Positions 6,521 to 8,726 of a DNA stretch of 8,726 nucleotides are shown one piece after another. Positions within the stretch are counted from its first letter, which is position 1. Each line of letters starts with the position of its first letter. This stretch comes from Acidimicrobiales bacterium (GTDB lineage Bacteria > Actinomycetota > Acidimicrobiia > Acidimicrobiales > Palsa-688): NCBI GenBank assembly GCA_019241495.1, contig JAFAWZ010000170.1:1-8726 (forward strand), given 5' to 3'. Below the pieces are notes generated by a model that was not told the DNA's origin, ran no database searches, and worked only from the letters and a program-made list of their open reading frames with translations. The translations under genes were made by a program, and so were the position numbers.

Positions 6521-7296
6521 TCGTCGACCACTACGCCGGGGCGGGCCAGCGCTGGGCTGAGGGCGCCACCATCGTCTACGGCCCCATCGCCCGCCAACTG
6601 CTGGCCACCAGCCCCCACTCCCTCGCCGGCCGGCAGGTTCTCGATGCCGGGGCGGGCACAGGGGTGGCCAGCACCCCACTTGCCGAGCTCGGCGCCCACC
6701 CGGTCGCCGTCGACCTCTCGATCGACATGCTGGCCTGGGACGCCCATCACCGACCCCCAGCGGTCGTCGCCGATGTCACCCGCCTGCCCCTGCGCTCAGG
6801 CTCGGTCGACGACACCGTCGCGGCGTTCGTCTACAACCATCTCACCCAGCCCGAGCGTGCCCTGGGCGAAGCCGCCCGGGTCACCCGGCCAGGAGGAGCA
6901 GTACTGGCCTGCGTGTACGCCAACGCCAGCCGCAGTCGCGTGCGCGACGCTATCGACCAGGCCGCTCTCGCCCAGGGCTGGCGGGTGCCGGACTGGTACC
7001 TGGACATAAAGCAGTCCGCGACGCCACTACTCGGCACCGGGGAGGACATGGTCCGGGCCGCCAAACAAGCCGGTCTGCTCGACGTGGCCGTCGACGAGCG
7101 CCCCGTCGACGTTGGCGTCACCCAAGCCGAGCAGCTTGTCGACTACCGCCTGGGCCAGGCCCACTTCGCCCACTGGCTCGGCCACCTCGGCCCTATCAGA
7201 GCCGGCGAGGTACGCGACCTTCTGGTCGAGGCGGTCCGGCCGATCATGCAGCCCTACCTGCCGATCGTCGTCTTCCTCTGCGCGCTCGCCGCCTAA
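6517..7296 (+). CDS. Class I SAM-dependent methyltransferase
   Basis: This 259-residue protein has a Rossmann-type methyltransferase fold of the UbiE/Methyltransf_11 kind. Motif I is VLDAGAGTG at residues 41-49. AVDLS follows, with D66 as the likely ribose-binding acid. Next come VVADVTRLPLRSGSVD (motif II region), the helix with QPERALGEAARVTRPGG, and the strand AVLACVY. The C-terminal third (about residues 140-259) is family-specific and may cap the substrate. The frame stays open well upstream, but that extension is an arginine- and proline-rich shadow of the kinase gene. The true start is the GTG at 6517, which overlaps the kinase stop as GTGA and places motif I at the usual distance from the N-terminus. 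There is no ribosome binding site, so initiation probably depends on coupling to the kinase. It likely methylates the same metabolite that the kinase phosphorylates, or an intermediate of that route (inference from the overlap). The substrate is unknown. Confidence 0.85.
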   Translation: MIVDHYAGAGQRWAEGATIVYGPIARQLLATSPHSLAGRQVLDAGAGTGVASTPLAELGAHPVAVDLSIDMLAWDAHHRPPAVVADVTRLPLRSGSVDDTVAAFVYNHLTQPERALGEAARVTRPGGAVLACVYANASRSRVRDAIDQAALAQGWRVPDWYLDIKQSATPLLGTGEDMVRAAKQAGLLDVAVDERPVDVGVTQAEQLVDYRLGQAHFAHWLGHLGPIRAGEVRDLLVEAVRPIMQPYLPIVVFLCALAA

Positions 7297-7329
7297 GGGC
7301 CAGCCCCAGTCGACCTTGCAGCCCGAGGT

Positions 7330-7361
7330 GCAAACCGGCCGCAAACCCCAACGCGCACCAT
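7330..7361 (+). promoter_or_regulatory. SARP-type promoter/operator of the second methyltransferase unit
   Basis: GCAAACC is at 7330-7336 and 7341-7347, again an 11-base period, with the 4-base spacer GGCC (GGCT in the first site). Exactly 8 bases after the second copy is CACCAT (7356-7361), matching CATCAT of the first site as CAYCAT. A -35 at 17-base spacing would be AACCGG at 7333-7338, identical to the first site. Transcription should start near 7368, leaving a leader of about 26 bases that contains AAGGAG before the ATG at 7394. CATAAC at 7375-7380 is an alternative but poorer -10. Confidence 0.75.
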
Positions 7362-7393
7362 AAACCCCGGTCCACATAACCCAAGGAGATCAC

Positions 7394-8446
7394 ATGGACG
7401 AGAACAGGCTGACGGAGATTGTCAACCAGGCCGTCGGCGACTTCGGCTCGCTGCTCACCGGCGCCTTGGTCGTGCTCGGCGACCGCCTCGACCTCTACCG
7501 CAAACTAGCCGCCGCCGACCAGCCGCTCACCAGCAGCGAGTTGGCCGAGAAAGCAAGTTGCGCCGAACGCTACGTCCGCGAATGGCTGGCCGCCCAGGCT
7601 GCCAGCGGATATGTCACCTACACCGGTGATGGCCGCTACACCCTCGACGAAGAGCAGGCCACCGCCTTCACCGACGAGACCAGCCCCGCCTGCGTCATCG
7701 GAGGCTTCCAGGCCATGCTGGCCGCCACCCGTTCAGTCGACCGGCTCACCGACACCTTCCGCACCGGCGAAGGGCTCGGCTGGCACGAACACCACCACGA
7801 CCTGTTCAAAGGCACCGAGCGGTTCTTCCGCCCCGGATATATCGCCAACCTGGCCACCAGCTGGATACCCGCCCTCGACGGCGTCGAAGACAAGCTTCGC
7901 GCCGGTGCCAAAGTCGCTGACGTCGGCTGCGGGCACGGCGCCTCCACCATCATCTTGGCCCAGGAGTACCCCAACTCCACTTTCGTCGGCTTCGACTACC
8001 ACCAAACCTCCATCGACGCCGCGCGCAAAGCCGCCGCAGAAGCCGGGGTCGGCGACCGGGTCAGATTCGAGGCCGCCTCGGCCAAGGAATACCCCGGCAC
8101 CGGCTACGACCTGGTCGCCTTCTTCGATTGCCTGCATGACATGGGCGACCCCAGCGGTGCCGCCGCCCACGTCCTGGCCTCCCTCGCCTCCGACGGGACG
8201 TGGATGATCGTCGAACCGTTCGCCAACGACGACATCGCGGAGAACCTCACCCCCGTCGGGAGAGTCTTCTACTCCGCCTCCACCCTCATCTGCACCCCGG
8301 CATCGCTGTCCCAAGAAGTCGGCGCCGCGCTCGGAGCCCAAGCCGGCGAAGCCCGACTCCGTGACGTCGTCACCGCCGGAGGCTTCAGCCGCTTCCGGCG
8401 GGCCGCGGAAACACCGTTCAACCTCGTGCTCGAGGCTCGACGCTGA
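7394..8446 (+). CDS. Rv2258c-like SAM methyltransferase with N-terminal winged helix
   Basis: This 350-residue protein resembles the family of Mycobacterium tuberculosis Rv2258c, sometimes mislabelled as a transcriptional regulator because of its N-terminal domain. Residues about 1-90 form a winged-helix dimerisation domain (LTSSELAEKASCAERYVREWL, then GDGRYTLDEEQA). As in many O-methyltransferases, this part is likely for dimerisation and covering the substrate, not for DNA binding. A linker with a histidine-rich segment (WHEHHHD) follows. The catalytic domain has motif I VADVGCGHG (174-182), the acidic strand-2 end VGFDYH, then YDLVAFFDCLHDMGDP and WMIVEPF. The C-terminus ends FNLVLEARR. 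Length is normal for the family (about 350). AAGGAG (7383-7388) lies 5 bases before the ATG, supporting this start. It begins a second unit under its own SARP-type promoter. The family acts on small molecules, but no substrate can be assigned here. Confidence 0.88.
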   Translation: MDENRLTEIVNQAVGDFGSLLTGALVVLGDRLDLYRKLAAADQPLTSSELAEKASCAERYVREWLAAQAASGYVTYTGDGRYTLDEEQATAFTDETSPACVIGGFQAMLAATRSVDRLTDTFRTGEGLGWHEHHHDLFKGTERFFRPGYIANLATSWIPALDGVEDKLRAGAKVADVGCGHGASTIILAQEYPNSTFVGFDYHQTSIDAARKAAAEAGVGDRVRFEAASAKEYPGTGYDLVAFFDCLHDMGDPSGAAAHVLASLASDGTWMIVEPFANDDIAENLTPVGRVFYSASTLICTPASLSQEVGAALGAQAGEARLRDVVTAGGFSRFRRAAETPFNLVLEARR

Positions 8447-8454
8447 CCCAACCG

Positions 8455-8482
8455 AACGGGGCTTCGGGCCGAGGCCCCCGTT
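8455..8482 (+). other. Strong hairpin between methyltransferase and NTF2-like gene
   Basis: AACGGGG (8455-8461) pairs with CCCCGTT (8476-8482). The stem continues as CTTC (8462-8465) with GAGG (8471-8474, one G-U), with a bulged C at 8475 and a 5-base loop GGGCC. It starts 8 bases after the methyltransferase stop. The next ribosome binding site follows 6 bases later. There is no T-run, so full termination is unlikely. A partial terminator or an mRNA stabiliser for the upstream gene fits better. Confidence 0.5.
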
Positions 8483-8502
8483 CCCTCGAAGGAGAAACGA
8501 CT

Positions 8503-8726
8503 ATGGACAACCTGGCCACCACGACCGTCGCCGATCGCTTCCTCGAAGCCATCACCGCAGATCAGCAGAAGGTTGAGCAACGCTTCGAGACTCTCTATCA
8601 GGCCGGAGCCACCCTCGACGCCGTCGTGCCCGGCTGGCGCTTCCAGCGGAGCGGGCCGGCCGGCATCGCCGCCGAGTACGCGCAGTGGTTCAACCACCCG
8701 ACCACACTCCAAGAGATTCGACGCCA
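8503..8726 (+). CDS. NTF2-like (SnoaL-like) protein, N-terminal part (3' end outside window)
   Basis: The visible 74 codons begin MDNLATTTVADRFLEAITADQ and continue with FETLYQAGATLDAVVPGWRFQRSGPAGIAAEYAQWF. This is the start of the NTF2/SnoaL cone fold: a first helix with RFLEAI, a second helix with the region that usually reads as FAPDARLRALVP, and a third helix IAAEYAQWF ahead of the beta-sheet. The fold serves as ketosteroid isomerase, polyketide cyclase, dehydratase or plain ligand binder, so a role in the same metabolite pathway is plausible but unproven. The ATG at 8503 has AAGGAG (8489-8494) 8 bases before it. The gap to the methyltransferase stop is 56 bases and carries a hairpin, so co-transcription from the SARP-type promoter at 7330-7361 is likely. 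The frame runs off the right edge; full members are usually 120-160 residues. Confidence 0.75.
   Translation, partial: MDNLATTTVADRFLEAITADQQKVEQRFETLYQAGATLDAVVPGWRFQRSGPAGIAAEYAQWFNHPTTLQEIRR

Noticed and set aside
7499..7506. CGCAAACT as another SARP half-site
   Set aside because: It is inside the second methyltransferase coding region, differs from GCAAACC at the end, and has no partner at an 11-base period.
1..8726. tRNA or rRNA genes, CRISPR arrays, insertion sequences, attachment sites
   Set aside because: No cloverleaf with CCA end, no regularly spaced identical repeats, no transposase or integrase motifs and no terminal inverted repeats were seen.

Overview
The window is GC-rich and reads throughout as actinobacterial DNA. 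Three things point there: a type II and a type I glutamine synthetase side by side, a large SARP-type regulator (winged helix, BTAD, P-loop ATPase, TPR-like tail), and an Rv2258c-like methyltransferase. GTG starts and apparently leaderless starts fit as well. The lineage could be a high-GC actinobacterium outside the well-studied genera, but the sequence alone does not settle it. All supported genes are on the + strand.

Layout. Positions 1-459 hold the C-terminal part of a type II glutamine synthetase, open at the left edge. A 70-base gap with a GC-rich hairpin leads to a complete type I glutamine synthetase (530-1960), which keeps its adenylylation tyrosine. A non-coding stretch of about 330 bases (1961-2292) with a clear dyad separates this nitrogen-assimilation pair from an accessory locus.

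The accessory locus starts with a 1053-residue SARP regulator (2293-5454), followed closely by a small-molecule kinase of the aminoglycoside/choline kinase fold (5507-6520). A class I SAM methyltransferase (6517-7296) overlaps the kinase by 4 bases. After a 97-base gap comes an Rv2258c-like methyltransferase with an N-terminal winged helix (7394-8446). Last is the start of an NTF2/SnoaL-like small protein (8503 to the right edge).

The most informative signal is regulatory. Two gaps, one before the kinase and one before the second methyltransferase, each carry two copies of GCAAACC at an 11-base period. In both, exactly 8 bases separate the second copy from a -10-like hexamer CAYCAT. This is the known architecture of SARP-activated promoters: direct repeats of one helical turn covering the -35 region, 8 bases from the -10. 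I saw no other exact GCAAACC in the window. The inference is that the SARP drives two transcription units, kinase-methyltransferase and methyltransferase-NTF2 (perhaps continuing beyond the window), which together look like a small uncharacterised pathway that phosphorylates and methylates a small molecule. The substrate cannot be read from the sequence.
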